A stretch of DNA of 64,000 bases from Parapedobacter sp051400755 (GCF_051400755.1 NZ_JBLFFL010000004.1:62001-126000); one strand, 5' to 3'; shown: positions 36,048 through 45,675, counted from the stretch's first letter. Made by a program: numbers and translations. The notes: a model not told the origin generated them from the sequence alone.

Positions 36048-37316
36048 ATGAAGACATTGTTCTTCTTTTTATTATTCCTTGCTGGAGCTGCCTACTATGC
36101 CTTCGTAGCCATGCATACCGGATTGCGCGATATGGATGCGCCTGCCAGGCAAGTGCTGTTGGCCGCTTATGGGTTTATCAGCGCAGGGGCATTGGCCAGT
36201 CCCCTCCTATACAGCCGCTGGTCGTCCGCGGGCTGGCCCAATGCCGTCGTGAAGTATACCGTACACACGTTTATCGCCATACTGCTGGGGCAGATCGTCA
36301 TGGCGGTCGTCATGTTTGCGGGCGACCTGCTCGTCGGTGTCCGTGCCGTGCTGCTGGCGGTGCAAGCCGCTTGGGCCGCTACTCCCAATAGCGGCGTGGT
36401 TTCACGCAGTCCAGCGATCGGCCAGCTGGCCATGTTTTCGGGCGGCATGCTCACCCTCGGCCTGCTCTATGGCGTATTCCGGCGCTACCGTTACCAGGTA
36501 CGAACCGTACAAATACCCATCAGCGGCCTACCGAAAGCGTTCCATGGGCTGCGGATCGTCCAGCTTTCGGATATCCACGCCGGCAGTTTTGACAATCCCG
36601 GCGCCGTGAGCAAGGGTGTCGACATGGCCATGGCCCTCCAGCCGGATCTGATCCTCTTCTCGGGCGACCTCGTCAACAACCGTGCGGATGAATTCAAGCC
36701 CTACCTGGATATTTTCGCCCGGCTCCAGGCGCCGCTGGGTGTCTATTCCGTATTGGGCAACCATGACTATGGCGACTACGTCCGCTGGCCGTCGCTTAGC
36801 GCCAAGCAGGAAAACCTTCATACCTTGATGCATCACCAGCATCAGGCCGGGTGGCGCCTGCTCCTGAACGAATCGGTGTCCCTCCAAAAAAACGGCGATG
36901 CGCTCACCCTCATCGGGGTAGAAAATTGGAGTGGCCGTGCCACGTTCTCCAGGTACGGCGACCTCGCCAAAGCCCTTTCGGATATACCGGCCGATCGCCC
37001 GGCCATCCTCATCAGCCATGATCCCTCCCATTGGGAGGCCGAAGTCGTCGGTACCTATCCGCAGATCGCGCTGACGCTGAGCGGGCATACGCATGGCATG
37101 CAGTTCGGTATCGAATTGCGGTGGTTCAGGTGGAGCCCCATACAATATTTCTACAAGCAATGGGCAGGCCTTTATCAGCGGGGGCGCCAGTACCTCTATG
37201 TCAATCGTGGATTTGGTTTTCTCGGCTATCTCGGCCGGGTGGGAATGCCACCGGAAATTGCCTTATTAGAATTGGTCGAGGCCTTTAACGGCGATTCAAC
37301 GCCACGCATGGCGTAA
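36048..37316 (+). CDS. Membrane-anchored metallophosphoesterase
   Basis: The 422-residue protein has about four N-terminal membrane segments (residues 1-150). A calcineurin-like phosphoesterase domain follows with all metal motifs: QLSDIHAG, FSGDLVNN, GNHDYGD, ISHDPSHW and SGHTHGMQFG. This layout matches YkuE/YaeI-like membrane phosphoesterases. The last 21 bases overlap the end of the convergent dipeptidase gene. Confidence 0.92.
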   Translation: MKTLFFFLLFLAGAAYYAFVAMHTGLRDMDAPARQVLLAAYGFISAGALASPLLYSRWSSAGWPNAVVKYTVHTFIAILLGQIVMAVVMFAGDLLVGVRAVLLAVQAAWAATPNSGVVSRSPAIGQLAMFSGGMLTLGLLYGVFRRYRYQVRTVQIPISGLPKAFHGLRIVQLSDIHAGSFDNPGAVSKGVDMAMALQPDLILFSGDLVNNRADEFKPYLDIFARLQAPLGVYSVLGNHDYGDYVRWPSLSAKQENLHTLMHHQHQAGWRLLLNESVSLQKNGDALTLIGVENWSGRATFSRYGDLAKALSDIPADRPAILISHDPSHWEAEVVGTYPQIALTLSGHTHGMQFGIELRWFRWSPIQYFYKQWAGLYQRGRQYLYVNRGFGFLGYLGRVGMPPEIALLELVEAFNGDSTPRMA

Positions 37317-38384
37317 AAAACGCAACCAGTTTTTGTAAAAAATATTTTCGATATCCGCTGGCGTATACCCCCGCGCTGCCAGCAATTCGCCCAGCCGCGG
37401 AAGGTCGCCGATGGTATCCAGGTCGTAAGGCGACTGCTCTTTTCCAAACGCTCCATCCAGATCACTGCCGATGGCCACATGCAGGCTATTGCCCGCGAGC
37501 TGGCATATGTGATCATAGTGGTCGATGAGCCGCTCGAGGTATACCCCCCTTCCTAGCGGCGTATCTACCCCGCGTTGCCAGTCGTTTACCAGCATCCATG
37601 CGTCCAAAACGCCACCAATCACCGCGTCCCGCTCCACCAGCACCTGCAATTGCTCGTCCGTTAGCTGACGCTGGAGCTGCACGAGTGCCCGGCAATTATG
37701 ATGGCTGGCCCAGATGGGACCTGTGTATAGGTCGGTGGCCTCACGGAAGCCCTCATCCGTCAGGTGCGTGACATCGAGGATCAGCCGGTACTGTTCCATT
37801 TCCTTGAGCAGCGCTTTGCCCATCCGGGTGAGCCCGCCTTCCATTCCCGTTCCGGGCGCGTACCTACCCGGCCCGTAATGGGCCGGCCCAAGAGCACGCA
37901 ACCCATCACCATAGGCTTTTTCAAGGTAAGAAATGTCGACCAACGAATCCGCACCTTCCAGACTAAGCACATAGCCCACGGGCTTACGATCCGCAGGGAT
38001 GGTATCGTCTGCCCAAACCTTCAAATGAGCATCAAGGTCCGCCAAGTTCGTAATCTGCACCATCTCCCCTTGCGCTTCCATCGCCCGGTACCAGGCCAAT
38101 TGCGCCTGGGTAATGGCCCACGCAATTTCCGGCGAATGCCAACCGGGCAAACTCGCTCCCGGCTCCACAAACCGGGCGATCTGCGTAGCCACCACCAATC
38201 CGATATTCGCTTTGCGCAGTTCAGGCAATGCTACGGTATTCCTCCCCCGGTCCGGCTTGTCCTGCATCCCCTCCTCCAGTTGCCGGATCGCCAATACCGG
38301 CTTTTTCAGGTCGCGATTCCATTCCACCGCGTTCATCGCCAGATCGAGGTGGGCATCAATGATCAATTCTCCCATCCTATTCAT
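37296..38384 (-). CDS. Peptidase M19 (membrane dipeptidase family)
   Basis: This 362-residue zinc dipeptidase has the N-terminal DAHLD metal motif, DVTHLT, ASHHNCRALV with two metal His, and GSDLDGAFG. M19 enzymes hydrolyse dipeptides and can accept a D-residue at the C-terminal side. It overlaps the D-threonine-aldolase-like gene by ATGA, and RidA lies upstream, so the operon may process D-amino-acid peptides (inference). Confidence 0.92.
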   Translation of the reverse strand: MNRMGELIIDAHLDLAMNAVEWNRDLKKPVLAIRQLEEGMQDKPDRGRNTVALPELRKANIGLVVATQIARFVEPGASLPGWHSPEIAWAITQAQLAWYRAMEAQGEMVQITNLADLDAHLKVWADDTIPADRKPVGYVLSLEGADSLVDISYLEKAYGDGLRALGPAHYGPGRYAPGTGMEGGLTRMGKALLKEMEQYRLILDVTHLTDEGFREATDLYTGPIWASHHNCRALVQLQRQLTDEQLQVLVERDAVIGGVLDAWMLVNDWQRGVDTPLGRGVYLERLIDHYDHICQLAGNSLHVAIGSDLDGAFGKEQSPYDLDTIGDLPRLGELLAARGYTPADIENIFYKNWLRFLRHAWR

Positions 38385-39487
38385 CGATTTCTAGCCACTA
38401 CTGCCCAGCTCCCGGTCGCCCGCTGCCCTTCTACCACTTGTAAACGATCATATAAGGCCACGGTCGGGCAGATGTGGTTCGGCAATCCATACAAGACATC
38501 CCCCACTTTCCAGCCATGGCCTATCGGCGCCTCCAATACCAGATGCTCTTCACTATGGCCTACCGGCTTCAGCTCCGGTGCATTGAGAAAATACACACGC
38601 CGGGCCAATTCACCTTCCGACGCCACCGCCTTATGCCCCATATCCACACAGATCCGCTGGTCGCCCGGTAGTGAAACCACCCGCGCCAACACGACTGCCG
38701 CCGCCACGAACGGCTGCTCCGGCAGCAAATCCGCGTACCCCTTATCCCATAGGATAAACGTACCCGAGCTGCATTCCACCTCGGGGTACTGCGCATAGAT
38801 CGCTAGCGTCGGCGACCCGCCCATGATGATACGCGGCTTCGGGTAGCCCGATAGGCGCAGCTGCTCCACCAAAGCGGCGATGGTTTCAACGTTGCCGGCG
38901 CAAATCGTCTTCCGCTTTTGCACATCCGGCTCGCGCACGTGCCCGTCGTATGCATGAAACCCTTGGATATCCACCCCTTCCAACGCCGCGCATTCCTGAT
39001 ATAGCGCGATTGCTTCATCCCCGGGATAGATCCCCGTCCGCCCCATGCCGATATCCAGGTCTACATACACATCCACCACCGTACCGGCAGCAATTGCCAT
39101 CGCCGAGAGCGCTTTCGCCGCAGCCGGATCATCCACGATGGCCGAAAAACTGGTCTTGGGATACGCCTTCACCAACGCCATGAACCGGCCTGTTTTAGGT
39201 CCCAATAGCGGATAGGCAAACAGTACATCCGGTGCCATGCACTCCCCCAGCAGCTTCGCTTCGGCGATGGTTGCACATTTGAATTTGCAGATTCCCGCCT
39301 CCAGCTGAAAACGGACCAACTCCTTGGTCTTATGCGTTTTCACATGCGATCGGAAGCGCGACACATCCCCGACAAGCGCTTTGAGGGATGAGATGTTCCG
39401 CTGGATCCGCTCCGGATAAACGAGCAGCGCCGGCGAATCAATTTCGTCGGCATTCTTTACTTTATACCAAACATCAGGGTCTTTCAT
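38381..39487 (-). CDS. D-threonine aldolase-like PLP enzyme
   Basis: The 368-residue protein has the alanine-racemase-type PLP barrel; the PLP Lys is in RSHVKTHKTKE. The C-terminal domain carries CVDMGHKAVASE and VLEAPIGHGWKVGDVLYGLPNHICPT, where the His and Cys residues match the metal site of D-threonine aldolase/DSD1 proteins. It cleaves or dehydrates a D-3-hydroxy amino acid (family knowledge). It is coupled to the dipeptidase downstream and 12 bases after ridA. Confidence 0.88.
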   Translation of the reverse strand: MKDPDVWYKVKNADEIDSPALLVYPERIQRNISSLKALVGDVSRFRSHVKTHKTKELVRFQLEAGICKFKCATIAEAKLLGECMAPDVLFAYPLLGPKTGRFMALVKAYPKTSFSAIVDDPAAAKALSAMAIAAGTVVDVYVDLDIGMGRTGIYPGDEAIALYQECAALEGVDIQGFHAYDGHVREPDVQKRKTICAGNVETIAALVEQLRLSGYPKPRIIMGGSPTLAIYAQYPEVECSSGTFILWDKGYADLLPEQPFVAAAVVLARVVSLPGDQRICVDMGHKAVASEGELARRVYFLNAPELKPVGHSEEHLVLEAPIGHGWKVGDVLYGLPNHICPTVALYDRLQVVEGQRATGSWAVVARNR

Positions 39488-39499
39488 CGCTTGCGTTTT

Positions 39500-39886
39500 T
39501 CATGGAAGTTTAACCATGCAGTCGATTTCTACCCGGATGCCCTGCCCAAGTACCGATTGCACCGTGGTGCGGGCAGGCCGCATACCCGCAAAATAAGCAG
39601 CATATACCGCGTTGAAACGATCGAATTCAGCAATATCCGTCAGATGCACGGTACACTTCACCACATCGTCCATGGTGGCCCCTGCGGCTTCCACGATCGC
39701 TTTGATGTTATCCAGGGTTCGGCGCGTCTCTTCCTCAATGGTTCCCAATACAAACTGCGAGGTTTTGAAATCGACCGATGCCTGTCCGCTTACAAAAAGG
39801 AAGCCGCCAGCTACGATGCCGTCCGAATAGGCACCTGTCACAAAGTTTGCATCCCTGTCCGGATGTATAATTTGCTGTTTTTCCAT
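39500..39886 (-). CDS. RidA family reactive-imine deaminase
   Basis: The 128-residue YjgF/RidA protein has the conserved Arg in RPARTTVQ and the family pattern FVSGQASVD and EIDCMVKL. RidA hydrolyses reactive enamine/imine intermediates made by PLP enzymes. Its place ahead of a PLP aldolase/dehydratase-like gene fits that role. Confidence 0.92.
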   Translation of the reverse strand: MEKQQIIHPDRDANFVTGAYSDGIVAGGFLFVSGQASVDFKTSQFVLGTIEEETRRTLDNIKAIVEAAGATMDDVVKCTVHLTDIAEFDRFNAVYAAYFAGMRPARTTVQSVLGQGIRVEIDCMVKLP

Positions 39887-39998
39887 ACGAAGTAATGTGT
39901 TATTAAATTTCAGCTAAATATAGTTTATTCTTTTTCAATCGACATAAATGTCGCATACCTATCTTTTCTTTGCAGCTAAAAGACTATTGCGTATATTT

Positions 39999-40367
39999 AT
40001 GGCTATGAATATCTCCGACACCCACCATCAGCGTATCGCAAAGATGATCTTTGCCTCGGTCTATCCCATGTATCTCGAAAAAGTGGAGAAGAAAGGCCGG
40101 ACCAAAGAAGAGTTGCATCAGGTCATCGCGTGGTTAACAGGCTTCGATGACCAGAAGCTGCAGGAACTCATCACAGAAAGGGTAACGTTTGAAACCTTTT
40201 TCCAACGGGCTTCGCTAAACCCCCACGCGCACCTCATCACCGGCATGATCTGCGGGTATCGCATCGAGGAAATCGAGAATCCCCTGACACGGCAGGCCCG
40301 ATACCTGGATAAGTTGGTGGATGAGCTGGCCAAGGGCAGAAAAATGGAAAAGATTCTGCGGGGCTAG
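39999..40367 (+). CDS. DUF2200 family protein
   Basis: The protein of about 122 residues begins MAMNISDTHHQRIAKMIFASVYPMYLEK and has a conserved core with GRTKEELHQVIAWLTGF and HLITGMICGYRIEEIENPL. These are the features of DUF2200, a small bacterial family without known function. ATG 40005 is an equally good start. The longer frame reaching upstream is unlikely. Confidence 0.85.
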   Translation: MAMNISDTHHQRIAKMIFASVYPMYLEKVEKKGRTKEELHQVIAWLTGFDDQKLQELITERVTFETFFQRASLNPHAHLITGMICGYRIEEIENPLTRQARYLDKLVDELAKGRKMEKILRG

Positions 40368-40509
40368 GTTTCTCCATCCTCGATGGTTTCACAGAGCTGA
40401 CGCCCGCCGTTCAGGATGGCCAACACAAAGCTTACCAAAACCCCGATGAGCCATCGGCCCCCAATGAGTTCGTTTGGATCGCATCGAACTAAAACCAACA
40501 GAGACGCCT

Positions 40510-40530
40510 GTACTTTGGCAAAAAAAGTAC
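40510..40530 (+). promoter_or_regulatory. Inverted repeat GTACTTT-N7-AAAGTAC before the serine hydrolase
   Basis: A perfect 7-bp inverted repeat ends 3 bases before the ATG at 40534 and contains a -7-like TACTTTG. It may be an operator or an mRNA hairpin that covers the start. Confidence 0.4.
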
Positions 40531-40533
40531 AAT

Positions 40534-42429
40534 ATGGCAAACCTTCGAACATGGTTTTTACCCGCATTTTTGATGCTATCGTGGGGCAATAGTATGGCTC
40601 AAAACCAGCAGCTACAACCCTTCAATCCCGCACCTGAAATAAACGAATTACTGGATAAAATCCACCGCGTTATGCAAAGGGAGCAGATGCCCGGATTGAT
40701 GATTTCCCTGGTCAAAAAGGATAGCATACTGTTTTCCGGCGGATTGGGCTATGCCGATTGGGAACAAAAAGTCCAGGTGGATCGTACGACACAATTTCAT
40801 TTGGCGTCTATTACCAAATTTTTGTTGGCAATGGGGGTGCAAAAGCTGATCGCCGATGGCAAGCTAGGTTTGAATGACCGATTGAAATCAATCGCACCCG
40901 AAATCCCTTATACCAACCAATGGGAAGCTAGCCATCCCGTTAGAATTGTCCACTTGCTCGAACATACAGCGGGTTTTGAAGATATCCAACTCAACAGGAT
41001 GGTAAACATGACCGGCAAACCATTGACGGGACTGGAAGCCGTGAATGCTATAGGGCACTCCCTGACTTCGCGTTGGAAACCCGGCGAAAGAATGTCTTAT
41101 GCCAACCCGGGATACAATGTATTGGGATATATCATCGAGAAAGTATCCGGTATGCCGTGGGATGAATACATACAAAAAGCATTGCTGGGCCCCTTGCACA
41201 TGGACCATACGCTGTTCGATCTGGATGGCAAAGCGCGGCCCGATTATGCAAAGGGATATTACCATCAAGACGGCGCGTATCACCGGTTACCCTTTTACAT
41301 GCCAGGTAGCAACGGGGCGTCTAGCGCGCTGGTATCCAACGCATCCGATATGTCCCGATTGATGTTTTACCTACTGAATGCCCCATCAAGCGGCGATGCG
41401 CATCCACTGAATGAGCAAGATTTTCATGACATGGAAACGATACACAGCACCCTGGCCGGCCAAAACGGGCTGCAGACCGGGTACGCATTGGGCAACGACC
41501 TGTTTCCCAACAACAAAAAAATAACATTCAGAGGGCACAATGGTAAGGGCGAAGGATTCAGCTCATGGATATTCTTTAATAGGGCGGCCGGCTTGGCTTA
41601 TTCCATTTCGACGAATTGCAATGCAAAGTTAGGGTCCGTATCCCAACTGATCGAGGAATTCCTGACGAAGGATCTGGGTGCACCGGCATTACGTTCACAG
41701 CCTATTGATCGATCAACAATAGAACCGTTGCTCGGCTATTACCAATTTATGAATCCCAAAAACGAACGATGGGAGTTCCACCGCAAGATATTCGGGGGGA
41801 TCAAGCTTGTGGCCATCGATAAGGACAAACTTATCGTTGAAAAAGGACGTGGACGCCCGGACTCCCTGGTCCACATCGGAAACGGCATTTTCCGATCAAA
41901 GGGAGATATCATCCCATCGTTTATCGTTGGTAGGGATCATGAGGGACACCCTTTCTTCCAGGGCTACGGCAACGGATTTTTCAGGAAAACAGCTTATGCT
42001 CCGGTCCTGCTTCAACAGGCGCTCATCTACCTGGGGCTGACTGCCGCGTTGTTGTCCATCATCTATACCATCGCCGGAATCCCCATGGTTCTTCTGAAAA
42101 AAATAAACATAAAAGACCTCTGGTTGACCCTCTGGCCCACGTTAGGCATTGTTTCTTTTCTGGTCGCCTATCGCATATTAGGCATTACGGATGAGGTACA
42201 CAAAGAGCTGTTTACGTCCATGAATGGCGCCACCTTTTCCATTTTTGCGGGGATGCTGTTTTTCGGCATCAGTGTCATGATCGGCGCCTATTTATTGTAT
42301 AAGCGCTGGGATCAACTAAGCCATCAATGGATGAGAATCCCCCTGGCCTTCAATATCATCTTCTTGCTGTATCTGACGGCATTGTTTTCCATCCATGGAT
42401 GGATCGGTGTGCCGATCTGGGCGCACTAA
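40534..42429 (+). CDS. Serine hydrolase of the class C beta-lactamase family with membrane tail
   Basis: The 631-residue protein has a signal peptide (NLRTWFLPAFLMLSWGNSMAQ). The catalytic SxxK is SITK at residues 92-95 and the YxN motif is YAN at 189-191. The penicillin-binding-like domain runs to about residue 370, a DUF3471-like stretch follows (LGYYQFMNPKNERWEFH), and the C-terminus has about five membrane segments. Members act as esterases or peptidases; the substrate is unknown. ATG 40534 was chosen because it gives a clean signal peptide. Confidence 0.9.
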   Translation: MANLRTWFLPAFLMLSWGNSMAQNQQLQPFNPAPEINELLDKIHRVMQREQMPGLMISLVKKDSILFSGGLGYADWEQKVQVDRTTQFHLASITKFLLAMGVQKLIADGKLGLNDRLKSIAPEIPYTNQWEASHPVRIVHLLEHTAGFEDIQLNRMVNMTGKPLTGLEAVNAIGHSLTSRWKPGERMSYANPGYNVLGYIIEKVSGMPWDEYIQKALLGPLHMDHTLFDLDGKARPDYAKGYYHQDGAYHRLPFYMPGSNGASSALVSNASDMSRLMFYLLNAPSSGDAHPLNEQDFHDMETIHSTLAGQNGLQTGYALGNDLFPNNKKITFRGHNGKGEGFSSWIFFNRAAGLAYSISTNCNAKLGSVSQLIEEFLTKDLGAPALRSQPIDRSTIEPLLGYYQFMNPKNERWEFHRKIFGGIKLVAIDKDKLIVEKGRGRPDSLVHIGNGIFRSKGDIIPSFIVGRDHEGHPFFQGYGNGFFRKTAYAPVLLQQALIYLGLTAALLSIIYTIAGIPMVLLKKINIKDLWLTLWPTLGIVSFLVAYRILGITDEVHKELFTSMNGATFSIFAGMLFFGISVMIGAYLLYKRWDQLSHQWMRIPLAFNIIFLLYLTALFSIHGWIGVPIWAH

Positions 42430-42483
42430 GTGGTATGTTTCGAGCAAACACAGTACATTAGCAGAAACATTAGACGCCGTCCA

Positions 42484-43599
42484 ATGCTTGACATCAATTT
42501 GCTAACCTTCTTTAACGCGTTTACCGCGGGCGCCCTGTGGTTGCTCGGCGTTTTATTTTTGCTCAACGTAAACGGCGTAAACGTGGCCGGCAATCGATGG
42601 CTTGGTGTATTCTACTGCATCCTTGCCTGCACGTTTTCCCAGCTTTTTCTGGAAAATTTGCACATTGGCGAGCATCTGCTGCTCCACCTGCTTGAGCTGC
42701 CTAGGTGGGCTATGTTTCCCTGTTTTTATCTGGCTATCGCCTATTTTGTGGCTCCCACTGCACCCAAAAAAGGTTGGTTCCTACACTTCGTCCCCTTTCT
42801 GCTTTTCCTCGTTTTTTCGCTCGTATACCTGCTGCCCACTTTTTTCAATGCACAAAATCACCTGCCTGAATTGCCTCCGTGGATACGGTTTGTTGTCCGG
42901 TACTTCTTCTCTGGTCAGGCGGTGTTTTATTGGTTCGCCTGCTTTGCCCTGCTCCGACGGCACATGGCCAATCTACAAATGGTATCGTCGTTCAAGGAAA
43001 AAGTCAACCTGGCGTGGGTAAAATATGTATTGATCGCGGTGTTGTTTTTAATCCTCGTCCGGATATTGGGGTTGTTCAGCATGCAGGTAGTCTATCTTTC
43101 CTCGGCGCTTTATTTTTTAGGGGTGATTGCGCTCGCCTATCTTACCCTGACACAGCGTTCGATCTACGCCATAGAACCCTATCAACCGGTGGCAACCGAT
43201 GCGGTTTTTCAGAAAAAACCATTGCACGAACGGCTTACACCGCAACAGGTGGACGAACTAAAAAATACGGTATTAAAAAAAACAACGGCAGAAAAACTAC
43301 ACCTCGATCCAAGTCTCACCCTTTCGGTGCTTTCGAATAAAACCGGGATCAGTGCGCACGAACTTTCTTATGTACTGAATAACGGATTGGATAAAAATTT
43401 TTACCAATTCATCAACGAGTTGCGGACAGAGGAAGCAAAATCGCTCTTGCTGTCAAAAGAAACCAGCCATCTTGATATGCTAGGCGTTGCGACACGGGCC
43501 GGTTTCAACTCCAAAACGACATTCTATACCACCTTTAAGAAAGCCACGGGCCTGACACCCCGGGCATACTTAGAAGCCCATTCAAAACCTTCCAGATAG
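42484..43599 (+). CDS. Membrane-anchored AraC-family regulator
   Basis: The 371-residue protein has about seven hydrophobic segments (residues 5-230). A cytosolic AraC-type HTH follows (residues about 270-365): LSVLSNKTGISAHELSYVLN, then LDMLGVATRAGFNSKTTFYTTFKKATGLTPRAY. Such fused proteins probably sense a membrane or envelope cue. It sits between the serine hydrolase and the DUF3471-like protein, which are likely targets (inference). Start ATG at 42484. Confidence 0.9.
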   Translation: MLDINLLTFFNAFTAGALWLLGVLFLLNVNGVNVAGNRWLGVFYCILACTFSQLFLENLHIGEHLLLHLLELPRWAMFPCFYLAIAYFVAPTAPKKGWFLHFVPFLLFLVFSLVYLLPTFFNAQNHLPELPPWIRFVVRYFFSGQAVFYWFACFALLRRHMANLQMVSSFKEKVNLAWVKYVLIAVLFLILVRILGLFSMQVVYLSSALYFLGVIALAYLTLTQRSIYAIEPYQPVATDAVFQKKPLHERLTPQQVDELKNTVLKKTTAEKLHLDPSLTLSVLSNKTGISAHELSYVLNNGLDKNFYQFINELRTEEAKSLLLSKETSHLDMLGVATRAGFNSKTTFYTTFKKATGLTPRAYLEAHSKPSR

Positions 43600-43683
43600 C
43601 CTATTTTTCGTTCAGATGCATCCATCCGAACTCATCATCATCGACAAGGGGTTATCATTGCATCATACATAACAACGATTATT

Positions 43684-44349
43684 ATGAAAACAATGAAATC
43701 ATTCAACTTGTCGATCGGCCACAGCATCCGTGTTGCCGTATGGAGTATCTTATTAGCAGGCAGCGTGCCGTTTTCAACTGGCGTTTATGCCCAGGAGGCC
43801 CATGCTCATGCCGGTTCCCTTGCGCAGTTGCAGGGGTATTATCAACTCCCCAATAAGGTCGCCTTTATTGCGTTTGAGCTGCAAGGTGATACCCTTTTCG
43901 CCAAGCAGCTGTGGGACAACAACAAAACATACCCACTCATTCAGATCGACGAGACCCACTTCGAATCAAAAGCCGAAGGCTATCAAATCGAGTTCATCAA
44001 AGACAGCTCCGGTCAGTTTAATCAAGCCAAGATACTGGGCCGGATCATGAGCACTAGAGTTGACTTTGACCCCACGCAGGTTAAGCAATTGTCTGCCCAA
44101 CAGCTTGAACGGTTAGCAGGCGTCTATACCTTGCGAGATGACAGCAGCCTCAAAATATCCATCCAATCTTCCGGAGGCGGATTGTCACTCACGCAACTAT
44201 GGGATAAAAAAGACATTGCTTTCACGCCTCGATCGGAGACATTCTTTCTCAATGACGATGGCACGTTTCCCCTTTCATTTTTATTGGAAAATGGCAGCGC
44301 AACCCAAGTTACCTGTTTTGAAAATGACGTATGGCTGAAAGAGAAATAA
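43684..44349 (+). CDS. Secreted protein with two DUF3471-like repeats
   Basis: The 221-residue product has a long signal peptide and then two similar units, LQGYYQLPNKVAFIAFELQGDTLFAKQLWDN and LAGVYTLRDDSSLKISIQSSGGGLSLTQLWDK. Each resembles the beta domain found at the C-terminus of serine hydrolases (DUF3471). The name is an inference from the G.Y.L pattern. Its stop overlaps the next start (TAATG). Confidence 0.68.
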   Translation: MKTMKSFNLSIGHSIRVAVWSILLAGSVPFSTGVYAQEAHAHAGSLAQLQGYYQLPNKVAFIAFELQGDTLFAKQLWDNNKTYPLIQIDETHFESKAEGYQIEFIKDSSGQFNQAKILGRIMSTRVDFDPTQVKQLSAQQLERLAGVYTLRDDSSLKISIQSSGGGLSLTQLWDKKDIAFTPRSETFFLNDDGTFPLSFLLENGSATQVTCFENDVWLKEK

Positions 44350-45257
44350 TGAACCGGCCTTTTCTCCTCTGCTGCATCCTGGTTGTTTGTACCCTCCCGT
44401 CACCAGCACAACAGGTGGCCGACGAGCATTTCAGCTATCCCATTCCCGACCCGATGTACGCGGTCGGGAATGGTCCGCTGATCGTGTTTGATGAGGCACA
44501 TCATAACGGCTCTACACTCAAGGGAGCCTATGCTGCGTTTCACAAACTGCTGCTTAGCGACGGTTACACCATCCAAAGCACCAAAGACACGATCAGTTAT
44601 GCACTTTTAAAAGCCGCCAAGATCTATGTGACCGTCAATGCCATGTATGACCTCGAAGATTGGAACCTGCCTGCAAGATCAGCATTTTCCAAACAGGAGG
44701 TAGAAGCCTTGTCGACATGGGTCGAAAACGGGGGCAGCCTATTCCTGGTGACGGACCATATGCCCTGCGGGGCTTCGGTCAATGATATCGCGCAAAAATT
44801 CGGAATTAACGTCATCAACGGATTCGCACTACGCAAAGACGGCGCTCCCGAAGTCTTTTCCAAGCAGCGGAAAAACCTGTATTCAAACGAAATCACCAGC
44901 GCTCCGGGCAGGGAGATAGACAGTATAATGTGCTGGGGTGGAACAGGTTTTATCGTCCCTTCATCAGCCCACGTTATTTCCGCATTAGGAGACGACTATC
45001 ATATCTATCTTCCAAGCGACGTCTCCCAAATAAAAAGACCCATGCCCAAAGCGGTCCCCTATATCGCAGGCAGGGGTATCGTCAACGGGGCATACCTGAA
45101 ACATGGCAACGGGAGAGTCGTCATTTTCGGGGATGGCGCCCCATTTTCCGCCCAGCTGCAAGGCATTAAAAGCGAGAAAAGAGGCATGAATCATCCTGGG
45201 GCTACGCAAAATGCCCAGTTTCTCCTCAATATCATACATTGGTTGGATGATAAATGA
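44349..45257 (+). CDS. Secreted DUF4350-like protein
   Basis: The 302-residue product has a signal peptide (FLLCCILVVCTLPSPAQQ). The mature part resembles a glutamine-amidotransferase-like fold used by DUF4350 proteins: PLIVFDEAHHNGSTLKG, then LSTWVENGGSLFLVTDHMPCG and GNGRVVIFGDGAPFSAQ. No catalytic Cys-His dyad is obvious. It is translationally coupled to the preceding gene (TAATG). The assignment is moderate. Confidence 0.65.
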   Translation: MNRPFLLCCILVVCTLPSPAQQVADEHFSYPIPDPMYAVGNGPLIVFDEAHHNGSTLKGAYAAFHKLLLSDGYTIQSTKDTISYALLKAAKIYVTVNAMYDLEDWNLPARSAFSKQEVEALSTWVENGGSLFLVTDHMPCGASVNDIAQKFGINVINGFALRKDGAPEVFSKQRKNLYSNEITSAPGREIDSIMCWGGTGFIVPSSAHVISALGDDYHIYLPSDVSQIKRPMPKAVPYIAGRGIVNGAYLKHGNGRVVIFGDGAPFSAQLQGIKSEKRGMNHPGATQNAQFLLNIIHWLDDK

Positions 45258-45283
45258 TAAAAAACCTTCGGCCCATGCATGTT

Positions 45284-45547
45284 GTTGTCCTGAAATGCCA
45301 CGTTCATCGGCGTGTGCGTATCCGTTTTGCGCTGGCCGTAGCCAACGCGCACAAACACCTTCAGCGGCAGCAAGAAACGCATCAACAGCGTAAATTTTGT
45401 CTGCTGCATCAACTGTTCTTCCGTAGCCGGCTTGGTGCGTTTCTTGTACAGCCCCTTGATGTAGTCGATGCTCTTCCAGCTGCTGCCTACCACACTACCT
45501 GCTTTTCCTTTGAAGCCTCCGTTGGCTCCCCTTCTGATTACTCCCAT
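45284..45547 (-). pseudogene. DUF6266 gene, 3'-truncated
   Basis: The first 85-88 codons match the start of DUF6266 proteins (GGFKGKAGSVVGSSWKSIDY, KPATEEQLMQQTKF, VGYGQ, a closing MNVAF). Intact DUF6266 proteins are roughly 210 residues. Here similarity stops near residue 88 and the frame runs 30 codons into antisense of the DUF4350-like gene before stopping at 45191. The missing part suggests a deletion joining the two genes. A -7 element TATGTTTG (45631-45638, minus strand) remains upstream. Confidence 0.7.
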
Positions 45548-45630
45548 TTTTTGTTTTTACATTACGTTTTACATTCATTAATTACTCCATCCAAAACATT
45601 GCAATACCGGTATGCGTTTCTTCATGAAGG

Positions 45631-45638
45631 CAAACATA
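45631..45638 (-). promoter_or_regulatory. -7 element upstream of the DUF6266 remnant
   Basis: The minus strand reads TATGTTTG, matching TAnnTTTG, 83 bases upstream of the DUF6266 ATG. Confidence 0.4.
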
Positions 45639-45675
45639 GTGTACTGAAAATCAAAATTATATGGGCAAGTAACGG

